A DNA stretch of 64,000 nucleotides from Shewanella marinintestina (GTDB taxonomy: Bacteria; Pseudomonadota; Gammaproteobacteria; Enterobacterales; Shewanellaceae). Every line of letters starts with the position of its first letter. Position 1 is the stretch's first letter. This document shows positions 17,816 through 27,669 of the stretch, piece by piece. The notes below the pieces were generated by a model. The model was not told where the DNA came from and did not search any database. It saw nothing but the letters and a program-made list of their open reading frames with translations. The position numbers were made by a program, and so were the translations under genes. Location: the NCBI RefSeq assembly GCF_023283845.1, contig NZ_JAKILC010000005.1, forward strand, positions 1 through 64,000, in the 5' to 3' direction.

Positions 17816-18646
17816 GTGAAAGGACAGATCTTAAGAGAAATGAAAGTACTTAAGGCGATTGACCCGACTTTTGAAATACAAAGACGAGTTGCATTTATTA
17901 AGTCAAAACTTAAGCAATCTAGCACAAGCTCTTTAGTGCTTGGAATAAGTGGCGGAGTGGATTCCTCATTGGCTGGTCGTTTATGTCAGTTAGCGGTAGA
18001 TGAGCTCAATGCTGATTCCGAGTCAACTCAATACCAATTTATTGCTGTTCGCCTGCCTTACGATGTCCAAAAAGATGAAGATGAAGCGCAGATGGCATGT
18101 CAGTTTATCCAACCGTCAAAACTTGTTACCGTAAATGTTAAACAAGGAGTAAATGGCGTTCATAGCGAAACGCTTGCGGCAGTTGAATCGGCGGGGATTG
18201 AATTACCTGATGTGAATAAAGTCGATTTTGTTAAAGGTAATGTCAAAGCACGAATGCGTATGATTGCTCAATATGAGATTGCTGGCTTAGTCAACGGTTT
18301 AGTCGTCGGTACAGATCATAGTGCTGAAAATATTACTGGCTTTTATACTAAGTGGGGCGATGGTGCCTGTGATCTAGCTCCTTTGTTTGGTCTAAATAAG
18401 CGTCAAGTTCGCCTGTTAGCAGGCTTTTTAGGCGCGCCTGAACGTTTAGTGATTAAAGCGCCGACCGCCGATTTAGAGGAAGGCAAGCCGCAGCTTGAAG
18501 ATGAAGTGGCACTGGGTTTAACCTATGATCAGATTGATGACTTTCTTGAAGGCAAAGAGGTCAGTAACTTTGTGAATGATAAACTAGTTGGGATCTACCG
18601 TGTGACACAACATAAACGTTCACCAATTCCAACGATTTATGACTAG
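17816..18646 (+). CDS. nadE: NH3-dependent NAD+ synthetase
   Basis: A 276-residue enzyme for the last step of NAD synthesis, amidating nicotinic acid adenine dinucleotide with ammonia and ATP. The PP-loop SGGVDSS (about residues 45-51) binds ATP; the [10 protein letters not shown] and [14 protein letters not shown] segments of the active site are present, as is the [13 protein letters not shown] loop. The length equals the E. coli enzyme, and no glutaminase domain is attached. The start is GTG with GGAGAG upstream. A classic terminator follows the stop by 15 nt. Confidence 0.96.
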   Translation: MKGQILREMKVLKAIDPTFEIQRRVAFIKSKLKQSSTSSLVLGISGGVDSSLAGRLCQLAVDELNADSESTQYQFIAVRLPYDVQKDEDEAQMACQFIQPSKLVTVNVKQGVNGVHSETLAAVESAGIELPDVNKVDFVKGNVKARMRMIAQYEIAGLVNGLVVGTDHSAENITGFYTKWGDGACDLAPLFGLNKRQVRLLAGFLGAPERLVIKAPTADLEEGKPQLEDEVALGLTYDQIDDFLEGKEVSNFVNDKLVGIYRVTQHKRSPIPTIYD

Positions 18647-18661
18647 TATTCTTACCTTATT

Positions 18662-18687
18662 AAAAAAGGCGCTTTAGCGCCTTTTTT
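18662..18687. terminator. bidirectional terminator after nadE
   Basis: AAAAAAGGCGC, loop TTTA and GCGCCTTTTTT form a perfect hairpin between convergent nadE and the 159-residue unknown gene. Confidence 0.92.
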
Positions 18688-18705
18688 AATGTCGTATTGC
18701 ATTGC

Positions 18706-19185
18706 TCAAGCCAGACTTGGTAAACCTAGTACTTGCCTTAAGTTATCAATGTGCAGATTTGGAAACTGGCGATAGTCTAAGTAAGGGCATAAAAAAATGG
18801 AGCTTTTGCTATGTTGGCTAAGGTAACCCTCAGCCCCCTTTAAAGGTGCGAAGTTAGCATTGTTGATTTGTAATAATTCGCTACTTTGTTGGCCGCAAAT
18901 GAAATGCTGTTTTGCACCAGTAACGAGCTGTGTGGCGCCTATAATAATGCATTCGTTCCGTTTGAGTAATTGATGCTCGCGGTAATGTTTCCATTGAGTA
19001 TCGCTAACAGATATTTTTGCCATAATGGTGAGGATTTTACGCCAGTGATTACCATTCATTTCAATTAGGTGATTGATAGCCTTATCGGTATGAATACTCC
19101 AACTATCATTTAAGAGTGGTGGCGATGGCAAGTAAAAACACCTGCTCGCGGTTGATTGGCCGATAATGTTATTATTTTTATTCAA
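18706..19185 (-). CDS. conserved-looking soluble protein, unknown
   Basis: A 159-residue protein with a TTG start that has AAGGG 7 nt upstream. It has no signal peptide or membrane helix. The segments CFYLPSPPLLNDSW and GNHWRKILTIMAKI look conserved to my eye, and I vaguely recall similar proteins of unknown function in Vibrio and Shewanella, possibly the DUF6942 group. I cannot confirm that. The C-terminal part (LCPYLDYRQFPN, then LRQVLGLP) is short and polar. It is convergent with nadE and divergent from the hydrolase gene. Confidence 0.6.
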   Translation of the reverse strand: MNKNNNIIGQSTASRCFYLPSPPLLNDSWSIHTDKAINHLIEMNGNHWRKILTIMAKISVSDTQWKHYREHQLLKRNECIIIGATQLVTGAKQHFICGQQSSELLQINNANFAPLKGAEGYLSQHSKSSIFLCPYLDYRQFPNLHIDNLRQVLGLPSLA

Positions 19186-19271
19186 TGTAAGCCCTTATGT
19201 TTACTACGCTGATGAAAGGCGTGTAAATTAACCTTTAATAGATTGCGTATTTAGGATGAATAGCGACTTTT

Positions 19272-20714
19272 ATGAAAGCCATTATAATCGGTTCAACTAA
19301 ACACCTTGCCTTCGCTGTTTTTTATTCTTCTGTAGGAACTAGTATTGCATTGATTGCTATGGCGGTTTGGTTTCTTAATTCACGCCCCGATCTATCTCTT
19401 TGGCATACGACGGATCTTCAGTCGGAATATACGGTAAAAACTGAGGTAAACAACTTTTCTGATTACCTTGCTCTTGAGGAGCAATTGTTTGTAGAGCTTG
19501 ATAAAAAAGTATATCAAAATCAATCAGAACCTCAATATTTCGATATTCTGAATCGGTATGTAAGAGGGAGTTACTCTGATCCTGGATTATGGTCTCAAGA
19601 TTGGAATCGAAGCTTTGAGTGGTCAAAAGTTGATGCTGAATATGGCGTATTGTTATTGCATGGAATGTCAGACTCTCCTTATGCCATGTCTCACTTTGCT
19701 AAACATTATAAAGGCAAGGCACATGTGTTGGGCTTAAGGTTGCCGGGACATGGAACCTTACCGTCGGCATTAACCAAGGTAACTTGGCAAGATATGGCGG
19801 CTGCGGTAGCGCTTGCTACAGAGCAAATGAAGCAAACATTAGGCGATAAGCCGCTATATGTTGTGGGTTTTTCAACAGGGGCTGCGCTCGCCTTGAATCA
19901 TGAATTAGAGCGAATCGCGAGTAATAAGCAAGCACATTACGCTGCAATGGTACTTTTTTCGCCCGCTATTGGTTTACCTCCAGTTGCTGCTGGAGCAAGG
20001 TGGCAAGCAAGACTGGGCAATATTTTAGGTTTAGATAAACTTGGTTGGAATAGTATTCAGTCTGAATACGACCCGTTTAAATATGGCTCATTTGCGGTTA
20101 ATGCGGGGGATGTGGTTTACCGTTTGTCAGAGCATAACCTTGAGTTAATAAATCAACTCGGTAAAGAGCGTCTGGCTGGCCTCGCGCCAATCCTGACATT
20201 TCAATCATTAACAGATGATACAGTTGATACAAGCGCGGTGGTTAACAGTTTATACCAAAAGTTACCTAATGTTGGTCATGAGCTGGTGATGTTTGATATT
20301 AATCGTACTAAGGTGAATCTAAGCTTAATTCTAAACGATCCTTTATTACCATACGAAGCAGTGCTTGCTCAGGATGCTTATGATTTCACATTTACTTTGG
20401 TTGAAAATGAAAGTGCAGATACTCGTAAGATCCATGCCCGCAGATTAAATGACGATAGCAAACAGGAATTAGGACTAATTTGGCCAAAACAAGTATATTC
20501 TTTATCTCATGTAGCGCTACCTTTTCCTAAAAGCGATCCGTTATATGGCCCCGTAGGCGATCAAAAGAAACAGCATATTCAGATTGGTATAGCAGCATCT
20601 AGAGGTGAAAGAGGGGTGTTAACAGTGCCCGCGAGTGAAATGATGAGGCAGAAGTGGAATCCGTTCCACAGTTATATGCTCAAGAAAATGGACCAAATTA
20701 TTGTGGCTCAGTAG
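19272..20714 (+). CDS. alpha/beta hydrolase, lysophospholipase-like
   Basis: A 480-residue protein with one N-terminal membrane anchor or uncleaved signal (about residues 12-36). The hydrolase fold begins near residue 123: LLLHGMSDSP is the oxyanion loop, RLPGHG follows, and the nucleophile elbow GFSTGA is near residue 199. An acidic residue in the SLTDDTVD segment (about 317-324) is the likely acid; the catalytic histidine probably lies in YSLSHVALP near residue 415. The distance between them implies an inserted lid. The substrate is unknown, perhaps a lipid ester at the envelope. Its 3' end overlaps the GGDEF gene by 17 bp on the opposite strand. Confidence 0.82.
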   Translation: MKAIIIGSTKHLAFAVFYSSVGTSIALIAMAVWFLNSRPDLSLWHTTDLQSEYTVKTEVNNFSDYLALEEQLFVELDKKVYQNQSEPQYFDILNRYVRGSYSDPGLWSQDWNRSFEWSKVDAEYGVLLLHGMSDSPYAMSHFAKHYKGKAHVLGLRLPGHGTLPSALTKVTWQDMAAAVALATEQMKQTLGDKPLYVVGFSTGAALALNHELERIASNKQAHYAAMVLFSPAIGLPPVAAGARWQARLGNILGLDKLGWNSIQSEYDPFKYGSFAVNAGDVVYRLSEHNLELINQLGKERLAGLAPILTFQSLTDDTVDTSAVVNSLYQKLPNVGHELVMFDINRTKVNLSLILNDPLLPYEAVLAQDAYDFTFTLVENESADTRKIHARRLNDDSKQELGLIWPKQVYSLSHVALPFPKSDPLYGPVGDQKKQHIQIGIAASRGERGVLTVPASEMMRQKWNPFHSYMLKKMDQIIVAQ

Positions 20715-22887
20715 CTTGGACATTAGTATCTTTCAATGTCGTAAATATCAACTTATTACGGCCAGAGTGTTTTGCTTGGTATAGATTGATATCAGCCTGT
20801 TTTACCCAATCTTCTAGTGAAGCACTATAAGTACCATTGCCTAATACCGCTCCAATGCTGGTGGTCACATTAAATTGATGATTATCCTCTTGATCATCAA
20901 TTACCAGCTGCGACAACCTTTCTCTAAAGTGCTCTAAATGTTCCTCAATTTTTAATGCGTTACAAAGCGGCATTATTAATAAAAACTCTTCACCGCCATA
21001 TCTAACGATAATATCAGAGTTGCGTTTAAAGTCTTGTTGGAGCTGTTTGGCGACGAGCTTGAGGGTTAAATCTCCACTATGATGGCCGTAAGTGTCATTA
21101 ATAAATTTAAACTTATCTAGATCAAGCAGCGCAATGGCGATAACTTCATCACTGCGCTGGCAAAGCTCCTGTACAGCGGTAAACTTGTCCTCAGCGTATC
21201 GACGATTATAAAGGCCGGTTAATGGATCTTTTTCTGCTAAGGCTTTTAACTGGCTATTGGCGTGTTCGAGTTCAATCGTTCTGATAGCCACTTTTTCTTC
21301 AAGCTCAAGCTGATAACCAATTAGCTGACTTTTACTTTGCTTTAACCGATGAAATAATGAATAAATTTCCTTAGGAGACTCCTCATCGACAGCATACTCG
21401 ATATAGGCATCATCTGAATTTGTACTAAATTTACTAGCAATGTTTTCAAGTGGCCGAGTAAGCCGTGCACTAACGATTCTAGAGAGATACAAAGCGATGA
21501 GTAATGACACAATAAGCATCGCGAATGTGGTTAAATACATGTTTTCAACCAATTCAACTAATGGCCTAAACGGATTGAGGATCAGCAATTGCCAGCCATT
21601 ATCAAGTGATACGCTTGCATATACATATTCCGGCGCCATATTGTTATTCTGGCTGATATTGATTAGCGGAAACGGACTAATGTAATTAGGGTTATGTGGC
21701 GAAAAGGTAAAATCAGATAACGGCGCTAAATTTAGTTGTTCAGATGCATAAAGTACTCGTTGATTTTGATCGAGTAGCAGCATGAACTGGTTTTGATTAT
21801 TGTTGTCAATTTCATCAATGATCTTAAATTGATTCAAATCTAAAGACCCTTCAATAATACCAATAGGTTGGTGCGGGCTTTCTGGACGATAAAGTGGTGC
21901 GCTGATAGCTACAATAGGGTCATTACCAAAACCTTTACCAAGAAATAATGGTGAGGTATAGGTTCGCTGATTAATAAACGCTTCGATAAAGTAATCGCGT
22001 TCGGCAATATTGAGTGGCTTTTGCGATGTTTGAGCTTTTCGCAGTAACGAAGCTGGGCTTGCAGCTACGATGTTTGCCTCGCTATCAGCCATAAGCATAG
22101 TGATGAAACCTGGATAATTACTGTGTAATTGCGATAGTAAGATCTGTTCATCTTTATCTGAATGCACGTTTAAACTCAGCCACTGGGCTGCATTGTTTAT
22201 TGCGCTTGAATGTACAGCTAAATACGCCTTTGTAGAAGAAGCGAGGTTATTAGCAGTGTTTTTAATGGCGTCGTACATTAAGCTTTGCTGGCGTTCAATA
22301 AACTGGTTGTTGAACATTAATGCTGCCATCAATAAAGCTGTCGTTATGACTAAGGTAAATGTATACGTCAACTGAGTGTTAAATGTTCGGCGTTGCTTGT
22401 CTTTGACTTTACTTTGAAAGTGCCAAAATGACGGTGTCAGTATGATCAGCAAAGAGCCAATGCTGGCATAAATTAAACCATTAATCCCCTGTTTTAGAGC
22501 AATAAAGGTTGCATGGGTCGTTGGAAGTTCGGTAAATAGCGATATATACAAATAAAATCCAGGCATACCCAGTATTAGCCAAAAAGCAAAATTGGCGTAT
22601 AAAGCGTAAATGTCACGTCGTCTAGCAAATCCAAGAAAGATAGCTTCAATGCCAAATAGAAAATAAACATGCAAGCTATCCCACGCAACCATTAGCCCAC
22701 TAACAGCGATTATTGCTGTATAAAGCGCATACCATGGTCCAAGTATGATGGCTGAAATAACGTATGCGACGTTACCTAAAATCAACTGAACGTTGGCAAA
22801 TAGGTGAATAGGGTAGAGGTTAATGAAAAAACCGACTACACCTAAAACGGTGGCAAACAATAATCTATTTTGTTCAATTTTTAGCAA
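20698..22887 (-). CDS. membrane diguanylate cyclase (GGDEF)
   Basis: A 729-residue protein. The first 165 residues hold about five or six helices resembling a membrane sensor module. A helix at about 175-195 leads to a periplasmic Cache-like domain (about 200-440), then another helix, a HAMP-like linker, a coiled coil (about 525-560) and the GGDEF domain. The catalytic site reads GGEEF (about residue 629) and the inhibitory I-site RNSD stands at the standard position upstream, so product-inhibited cyclic-di-GMP synthesis is expected. The start is TTG with AAGG upstream. The Cache ligand is unknown. It overlaps the convergent hydrolase gene by 17 bp. Confidence 0.88.
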   Translation of the reverse strand: MLKIEQNRLLFATVLGVVGFFINLYPIHLFANVQLILGNVAYVISAIILGPWYALYTAIIAVSGLMVAWDSLHVYFLFGIEAIFLGFARRRDIYALYANFAFWLILGMPGFYLYISLFTELPTTHATFIALKQGINGLIYASIGSLLIILTPSFWHFQSKVKDKQRRTFNTQLTYTFTLVITTALLMAALMFNNQFIERQQSLMYDAIKNTANNLASSTKAYLAVHSSAINNAAQWLSLNVHSDKDEQILLSQLHSNYPGFITMLMADSEANIVAASPASLLRKAQTSQKPLNIAERDYFIEAFINQRTYTSPLFLGKGFGNDPIVAISAPLYRPESPHQPIGIIEGSLDLNQFKIIDEIDNNNQNQFMLLLDQNQRVLYASEQLNLAPLSDFTFSPHNPNYISPFPLINISQNNNMAPEYVYASVSLDNGWQLLILNPFRPLVELVENMYLTTFAMLIVSLLIALYLSRIVSARLTRPLENIASKFSTNSDDAYIEYAVDEESPKEIYSLFHRLKQSKSQLIGYQLELEEKVAIRTIELEHANSQLKALAEKDPLTGLYNRRYAEDKFTAVQELCQRSDEVIAIALLDLDKFKFINDTYGHHSGDLTLKLVAKQLQQDFKRNSDIIVRYGGEEFLLIMPLCNALKIEEHLEHFRERLSQLVIDDQEDNHQFNVTTSIGAVLGNGTYSASLEDWVKQADINLYQAKHSGRNKLIFTTLKDTNVQATEPQ

Positions 22888-23351
22888 AATAATTCGCCTT
22901 CACGCGGAACTGTAAAAGTCAGTGCCATTATTAATTAAATAGGAAAAATACAACTAAAAAGTCATTACAATTTATTAACTTTAGTTGACGATAGCAACTG
23001 TTAACTCTTCTTAAGTTAATTTGTAGACTAAAAAGGCATCAAATTTATATTTCAAGAATTAGTAAATTTGACTGCGGTTCAATTTGAGATTTTTTTGAAA
23101 AATAAAATGCCAAATTTGGCCATATGTCAGACCTCGCTCACATCCTTTAAAAGTCATCGTAAAGCCATTCAGCTTTTGTTCAACAACAGACCCAGATTTA
23201 AGTTTCAATTAAGATTAAGTCATATCATGGGAGGCATGGGCTACAGAATGATTAAGTGATTAATTTTCAGTGAGCTTTCACAATAAAAGCCTTAATAGCT
23301 CTGTGATATAACAACTATTAAGTGCAATAACTCCGATATTAAGGAATGCGT
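22888..23351. other. 464-nt intergenic region
   Basis: This AT-rich gap separates the divergent GGDEF and cytochrome genes. It should hold both promoters. A 63-codon frame at 23068-23259 starts at TTG without a ribosome site and looks like noise. I see no convincing RNA or repeat. Confidence 0.5.
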
Positions 23352-23576
23352 ATGAAATATTTAACTTTAGTTGCTGCACTAGCGTTTTCTGCATCTGCAA
23401 TGGCTGTAAACTGTACCGATTGTCACGAGACAATTAATGTTGAAGAGCACACCGAAATGGAAGCGACCATCGCGACATGTAATGATTGTCACGATATGGG
23501 CAGCGCTCACGAGTTAGACAAAGAGATCCATACTCCTGACTTAACAATTAAAGAGTGTGCTGACTGTCACGAGTAA
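23352..23576 (+). CDS. small triheme c-type cytochrome
   Basis: A 74-residue exported protein. Residues 1-18 form a signal peptide ending AMA, leaving about 56 residues. Three CxxCH motifs attach haem c: CTDCH, CNDCH and CADCH, the last one residue before the stop. There are exactly three further histidines (in EEHTE, SAHEL and EIHTP), enough for bis-His ligation of all three haems. That points to low-potential periplasmic electron transfer. It is smaller than the tetraheme CctA of Shewanella. An upstream ATG at 23346 abuts the AAGGA site; the ATG at 23352 has proper spacing. The electron partner is unknown. Confidence 0.88.
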   Translation: MKYLTLVAALAFSASAMAVNCTDCHETINVEEHTEMEATIATCNDCHDMGSAHELDKEIHTPDLTIKECADCHE

Positions 23577-23664
23577 TTAAGTTTGCAGGGATGAAGCGTC
23601 AATATAATGATGTCTTCATCCCAAAGCGCTTAGGCTAAATTGATAGTCACAATCGTATAGTTAC

Positions 23665-23696
23665 AAAAAAGCCAGCTGAGTCAGCTGGCTTTTTTA
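23665..23696. terminator. bidirectional terminator between cytochrome gene and tRNA-Pro
   Basis: AAAAAAGCCAGCTGA and TCAGCTGGCTTTTTT form a long stem with a minimal loop. It lies downstream of both the cytochrome gene (plus strand) and tRNA-Pro (minus strand). Confidence 0.9.
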
Positions 23697-23703
23697 TTAT
23701 ATT

Positions 23704-23780
23704 TGGTCGGGATAACAGGATTTGAACCTGTGATCTCTTGTCCCCCAGACAAGCGCCTTACCGGACTAGGCCATATCCCG
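23704..23780 (-). tRNA. tRNA-Pro (anticodon GGG)
   Basis: On the minus strand a 77-nt cloverleaf starts CGGGATA and ends TATCCCG-A-CCA. The anticodon loop CTGGGGG gives GGG, and the T arm is CAGGTTCAAATCCTG. The 5' base C is usual for tRNA-Pro. Confidence 0.96.
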
Positions 23781-23903
23781 AGATACTCATCAGAAACAGT
23801 TGTTAACAAGGGGAATTCTGAAGAGCAAGCACTGTACCAAGTCATTATAACTAGCGCAAGCTCTTCGTGGGGTCATAGTATTCAATTGCTTAGTTTGTAA
23901 TCT

Positions 23904-25688
23904 TTAGTGCACATAGAGTCTACGACCTTCACGCATAACCTCTATGAGTTCAGGGGCGCTTAACTTTTTCTTCAAGCGCTTGCGGTAGTCAATATCATAG
24001 ATCCGATACTTTCCATGACGATCAATAACAGTGATTTCTGACTCTTGGTATATCGCAAAAATACGATGGTCACCCACATACACCCAACTTTTATCATCCG
24101 GCTGCATTAAGCTTTCATCTGAGCTGTAATCTGATGCTGGGTTCGAGCATCCTAAAGCTTGAGTCAATATAGCGGGTACTAGGCCATTATGCGTTGTTCG
24201 ATAGTTTATTTGTTTAGCCGATGTTTCGTTTGGCCAATGAATGATCATTGGTACGTGTATGCTATCGGGTGACAAGTTTACGCTAGCTTCATTGGAGTTA
24301 CTGGTAAACACTTTGCCATTAATACCGGTAATAATAACCAGAGTCTCAGTGGGTAGGTCGCTGACTACTTGTTCTATCTGTTTATCAATAAAGTTTAGTG
24401 ATTGGCGGTACTGGTTAAACAGAACCTTTTGTGCAGGCTTTAGTTGAGTTGCTGCCTTAACGGTTTTTATACCTAAAAAACCAATAGGAGTGTCGTAGCT
24501 TTCTGGAGACTTTAAATTGATTAGACTAAACCAAGGTTTAGTTAATGTTTGTTGCCATTGTTTCCAGTTTTTGATGGTTTGTAGATCTGAATTGGCAAAA
24601 CTATCCGTATGTTGGGCATCTATGCGTTCAAAGTCGTTAAAGATAGCTTGAGGTACTGCTAAGGTATCTTGGGTGCTAAATAAGCCCAATTGGTAGCCTT
24701 GGTTTGCTAGCTCTTGGGTTAATACAGGGCTTTGAAAGTGTAAGTCTACGGCATCTGAATAGCTGCCCTGTAGTCCATAAAGTAGGCTAAACATGCCACT
24801 GTTAAATTGATTACCGCCGCTAAGGTGTTGGGTAAAGTTCATATTGCTTTTAGCATAAGACGCTAAAAATGGCATTGTAGATGGATCAATTAAATCTGCA
24901 CGTAGGCTATCCACCGCAATAACCAAAATGTTTGGATTGCTGTCTGCCATACATTGCATTGGTGTTAATGGGTACTTTAAGCTTGCTTTTGGCGGCGTTT
25001 GGTCTTTATGGCTTTGTGCGCCTTCTATGCCGTAACTTTCCATTAAGCTTTTAGCTGTAGCTGGATAAGATAGCGGGTAGGCATCGTCAAAATGGGTGAT
25101 CTCTGTGACTTCTGCTGCATCGCCCCAAATATGGATTAAATGGCTTGCGACAAAACAGATCCCAACAATGGCAACGACTTTATTGCCAATATTGCGCTTA
25201 CGGATCTTCTCAACCCGTTTCCATAAAAAGTTAGCAAGGGTTAGCTCTATCGCTAAAATCGCCATAGGTGTGATGATATAGGATGTACCTCGAAGCAGAG
25301 CGTTCAAATCAGCCCAAGCAAGGTCGAATACGAATGGACTTAAATGCAGACCATAATCATCATAAATGACAGTATCATATAGCAATAAGCATAAGCTTAG
25401 CGTCGCAACAACAGCGGCATAACCCCGAAGGATACGAGAATAGGGGAGTAATAAGGTTACTGGGAAAATCAGCACCAAATAAACCATAAAAGCTAAAAAG
25501 CTAAAATGGCCTATGGTACTAATGACTAAGTAACCCCAGCCAATAAAGGATTCGGGAAGCCCGATGGTGTCGAGGTAGCGATAACCCACAATAATGGCCA
25601 ATAAGCCATTAATGAAAGCAAACCAATGTCCCCAGCTTACTAAGCGTGAAACGCGATCACGTCCAATCTGTTTTTGTCGCTCGACCAT
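23904..25688 (-). CDS. yejM: inner-membrane sulfatase-like protein YejM (LapC/PbgA)
   Basis: A 594-residue protein with an N-terminal five-helix DUF3413 membrane domain (about residues 15-190) and a periplasmic sulfatase-fold domain beginning near VIAVDSLRADL (about residue 257). In E. coli, YejM (LapC, PbgA) binds LPS at the periplasmic face and controls LpxC proteolysis through LapB, setting LPS synthesis. The start MVERQKQIGRDRVSRLVSWGHW agrees with the family. It lies 80 nt downstream of yejL, and the pair is divergent from yejK, the same arrangement as in E. coli. The C-terminal basic tail is typical. Confidence 0.94.
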   Translation of the reverse strand: MVERQKQIGRDRVSRLVSWGHWFAFINGLLAIIVGYRYLDTIGLPESFIGWGYLVISTIGHFSFLAFMVYLVLIFPVTLLLPYSRILRGYAAVVATLSLCLLLYDTVIYDDYGLHLSPFVFDLAWADLNALLRGTSYIITPMAILAIELTLANFLWKRVEKIRKRNIGNKVVAIVGICFVASHLIHIWGDAAEVTEITHFDDAYPLSYPATAKSLMESYGIEGAQSHKDQTPPKASLKYPLTPMQCMADSNPNILVIAVDSLRADLIDPSTMPFLASYAKSNMNFTQHLSGGNQFNSGMFSLLYGLQGSYSDAVDLHFQSPVLTQELANQGYQLGLFSTQDTLAVPQAIFNDFERIDAQHTDSFANSDLQTIKNWKQWQQTLTKPWFSLINLKSPESYDTPIGFLGIKTVKAATQLKPAQKVLFNQYRQSLNFIDKQIEQVVSDLPTETLVIITGINGKVFTSNSNEASVNLSPDSIHVPMIIHWPNETSAKQINYRTTHNGLVPAILTQALGCSNPASDYSSDESLMQPDDKSWVYVGDHRIFAIYQESEITVIDRHGKYRIYDIDYRKRLKKKLSAPELIEVMREGRRLYVH

Positions 25689-25769
25689 GTTGATCCATTT
25701 ATTGTTTAGGTGTTGTCAAGGGTAAGCAAGCTTTAGCCTTGACGAACATCTACTTACTATTGGTGTATC

Positions 25770-25988
25770 TTAGTTAGATTTTACTGATTGCGACAATGCT
25801 TTAGCAAATTGCTCTGCTACAACTTGACGTGCTTCAGCAGGCACTTTATTTTGCAATAGGTGAGTCACACAGTTGCCTAGTGCCATTAAGCTCAAGTCTG
25901 TTGGTGACTGGTGCTTCTCTAATACTGCAAGTAATTCAGCAATAATTGACTCTACTTGAGTGTTAGAATATTTAGATTGAATAGCCAT
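25770..25988 (-). CDS. yejL: YejL family protein (DUF1414)
   Basis: A 72-residue helical protein matching the YejL (UPF0352) family: the start MAIQSKYSNTQVESIIAEL, the LMALGNCVTHLL core and a final QFAKAL helix are characteristic. Its function is unknown. It is upstream of yejM on the same strand, probably one transcript, and divergent from yejK. No strong ribosome site is visible before the ATG. Confidence 0.93.
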   Translation of the reverse strand: MAIQSKYSNTQVESIIAELLAVLEKHQSPTDLSLMALGNCVTHLLQNKVPAEARQVVAEQFAKALSQSVKSN

Positions 25989-26556
25989 AATTAAAAATGT
26001 TCACTTTAAATCTTGATTAACGGCATATAATAACGGATTTTTTAAAGAAGCTCCGCACTTTTATTGCACTTTTTCCCCTATCTGTTTTTCACTGCTTAAT
26101 ATCTTCATTTTGCATGCTTTTGCTATGTCATAAAACCAGAAGTTAAATCCTAAACTATTAGCTTTAGGAGTAAGCATTGCATCAACCGTTGCTGTTATTG
26201 AACTTGTCTTTAATTTAAGTGTTAAGGCACAAAATATTAACGGCTTGAAACCTCATAAACTTGGCTGCCGCGTATTCAATAAGGCTTGTATATTGGTTGT
26301 GGTTATTTGCTTATGGCTAAAAGCGCTCACGCTATATCGCAACCGATATCTGGTCACAAATTGCGTCGATAGCAGTCTCTACAGATATAGATTTATTGGT
26401 ACTCTCTGGTATGATAGCCGGCACTATAAATCGGTTGTTATGGCTCGTTATTTAGTTATAACTTAACTGACTGGAAAAAACATCAATCGTTTACAATTAG
26501 AATGCGAGCAGTTGATATACTTGCATGCATTCCTTGCCAAATTTTATCGAGGCTCA
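25989..26556. other. 568-nt divergent intergenic region yejL / yejK
   Basis: The longest gap in the left half. It should carry the promoters of yejL-yejM and of yejK. A TATGAT box near 26410 with TTATTG about 17 nt upstream could be the yejK promoter, leaving a leader of about 140 nt. A 73-codon frame at 26245-26466 starts at TTG and has no homologous look. No repeat or RNA gene was recognised. Confidence 0.4.
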
Positions 26557-27585
26557 ATGAGTATTAACGTCGAACAAGCAATTATCCACTCCATTTCTCA
26601 AGATGGTGAAGGTCAACTTAGTTGTCGATTACGTCCACAACCTTTGCTTAATAGCCAAGCTGTTGAGGCGATGCTCGAAGAGTTGCATCAAACCTACACG
26701 ACTAAAGCGGGTAAAGGTTTTGGTCACTTCGGTATTAATGGTGAAGACGGTGAAGCGAATACTAAGTTTAAAGAAGCGCTAACGACATATCGCGCCGGTG
26801 AGCTTGGCTTTGTCGAGTTTTCAGGCATAGCAGGTAAACTGCTGCAAGAAGAACTGTCAAAATATGATTTTAGCACTGGTGGTTTCCTGCTGCTGTCTTG
26901 CTACACTTACATGACTAGTGACTATTTATTTGTCTCTTTGCTTAACGCTAAATCGTCAATGACAGTACTTGATGATATGGAGCTTTCGCAAAATACCCAT
27001 CTCGATTTAAATAATGTTCAGTTAGCAGCTCGTATTGATTTAACTGAGTGGCAAGCCGATCCAGACTCGAAGAAGTATATCTCTTTCGTACGTGGCCGTG
27101 CGGGCCGTAAAGTTGCTGATTTCTTCCTCGACTTTATGGGATGTGTTGAAGGGGTAAACACTAAAGCACAAAACAAATCGTTAATGAATGCGGTCGAAGA
27201 TTTCGTTGGCAACAGTGAATTAACTAAAGATGAGCGTCAACAAGCTCGTGAACGTGTATTTGACTATTGTACTGAACGCTGTGATGAAGGTTCATCAATT
27301 CAAATCAAAGATTTGGCAGATGAATTAGCCGATCAAGGTATGGACTCGTTTTATGATTTCGCCCAAGGCGGTACATACGACTTAGAAGAAGAGTTTCCAG
27401 GGGATAAGCCAACCCTCAGGCAGCTAAAGAAGTTTTCAGGTACTGGCGGTGGCGTGACATTAAGCTTTGATGGTCAACACCTTGGCGAGCGCGTTATTTA
27501 TGATCCTGTTTCAGACACTATTATTATTAAAGGCGTACCTGCTAACTTAAAAGATCAGTTAGACCGTCGCCTTAAGGGCGAGTAA
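26557..27585 (+). CDS. yejK: nucleoid-associated protein YejK (NdpA)
   Basis: A 342-residue soluble protein of the NdpA/YejK family, found bound to the nucleoid in E. coli; its precise role is unknown. The start [14 protein letters not shown], the [18 protein letters not shown] block (about residues 180-200) and the C-terminal half including KRF-like DNA-binding features fit. The frame is open from a TTG at 26512, but the ATG at 26557 has GAGG upstream and matches the family start. A terminator follows 53 nt after the stop. The length is normal for the family. Confidence 0.93.
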   Translation: MSINVEQAIIHSISQDGEGQLSCRLRPQPLLNSQAVEAMLEELHQTYTTKAGKGFGHFGINGEDGEANTKFKEALTTYRAGELGFVEFSGIAGKLLQEELSKYDFSTGGFLLLSCYTYMTSDYLFVSLLNAKSSMTVLDDMELSQNTHLDLNNVQLAARIDLTEWQADPDSKKYISFVRGRAGRKVADFFLDFMGCVEGVNTKAQNKSLMNAVEDFVGNSELTKDERQQARERVFDYCTERCDEGSSIQIKDLADELADQGMDSFYDFAQGGTYDLEEEFPGDKPTLRQLKKFSGTGGGVTLSFDGQHLGERVIYDPVSDTIIIKGVPANLKDQLDRRLKGE

Positions 27586-27638
27586 CTTAAACTGGTGTTG
27601 GCAAGCGCCTAAAACATGAGTTTAGAGCGAATCAAATG

Positions 27639-27669
27639 AAGCCGAGCTAATAATGCTCGGCTTTTTTTT
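27639..27669 (+). terminator. terminator of yejK
   Basis: AAGCCGAGC, loop TAATAAT and GCTCGGCTT form a 9-bp stem followed by eight T residues. Confidence 0.92.

Noticed and set aside
23068..23259. 63-codon frame before the cytochrome gene
   Set aside because: TTG start without ribosome site and no recognisable composition or motif.
23703..23900. 65-codon plus-strand frame over tRNA-Pro
   Set aside because: It is antisense to a clear tRNA and gives the common false peptide starting MVGITGFEPV.
26245..26466. 73-codon frame in the yejL-yejK gap
   Set aside because: TTG start, no ribosome site, and it overlaps the likely yejK promoter.
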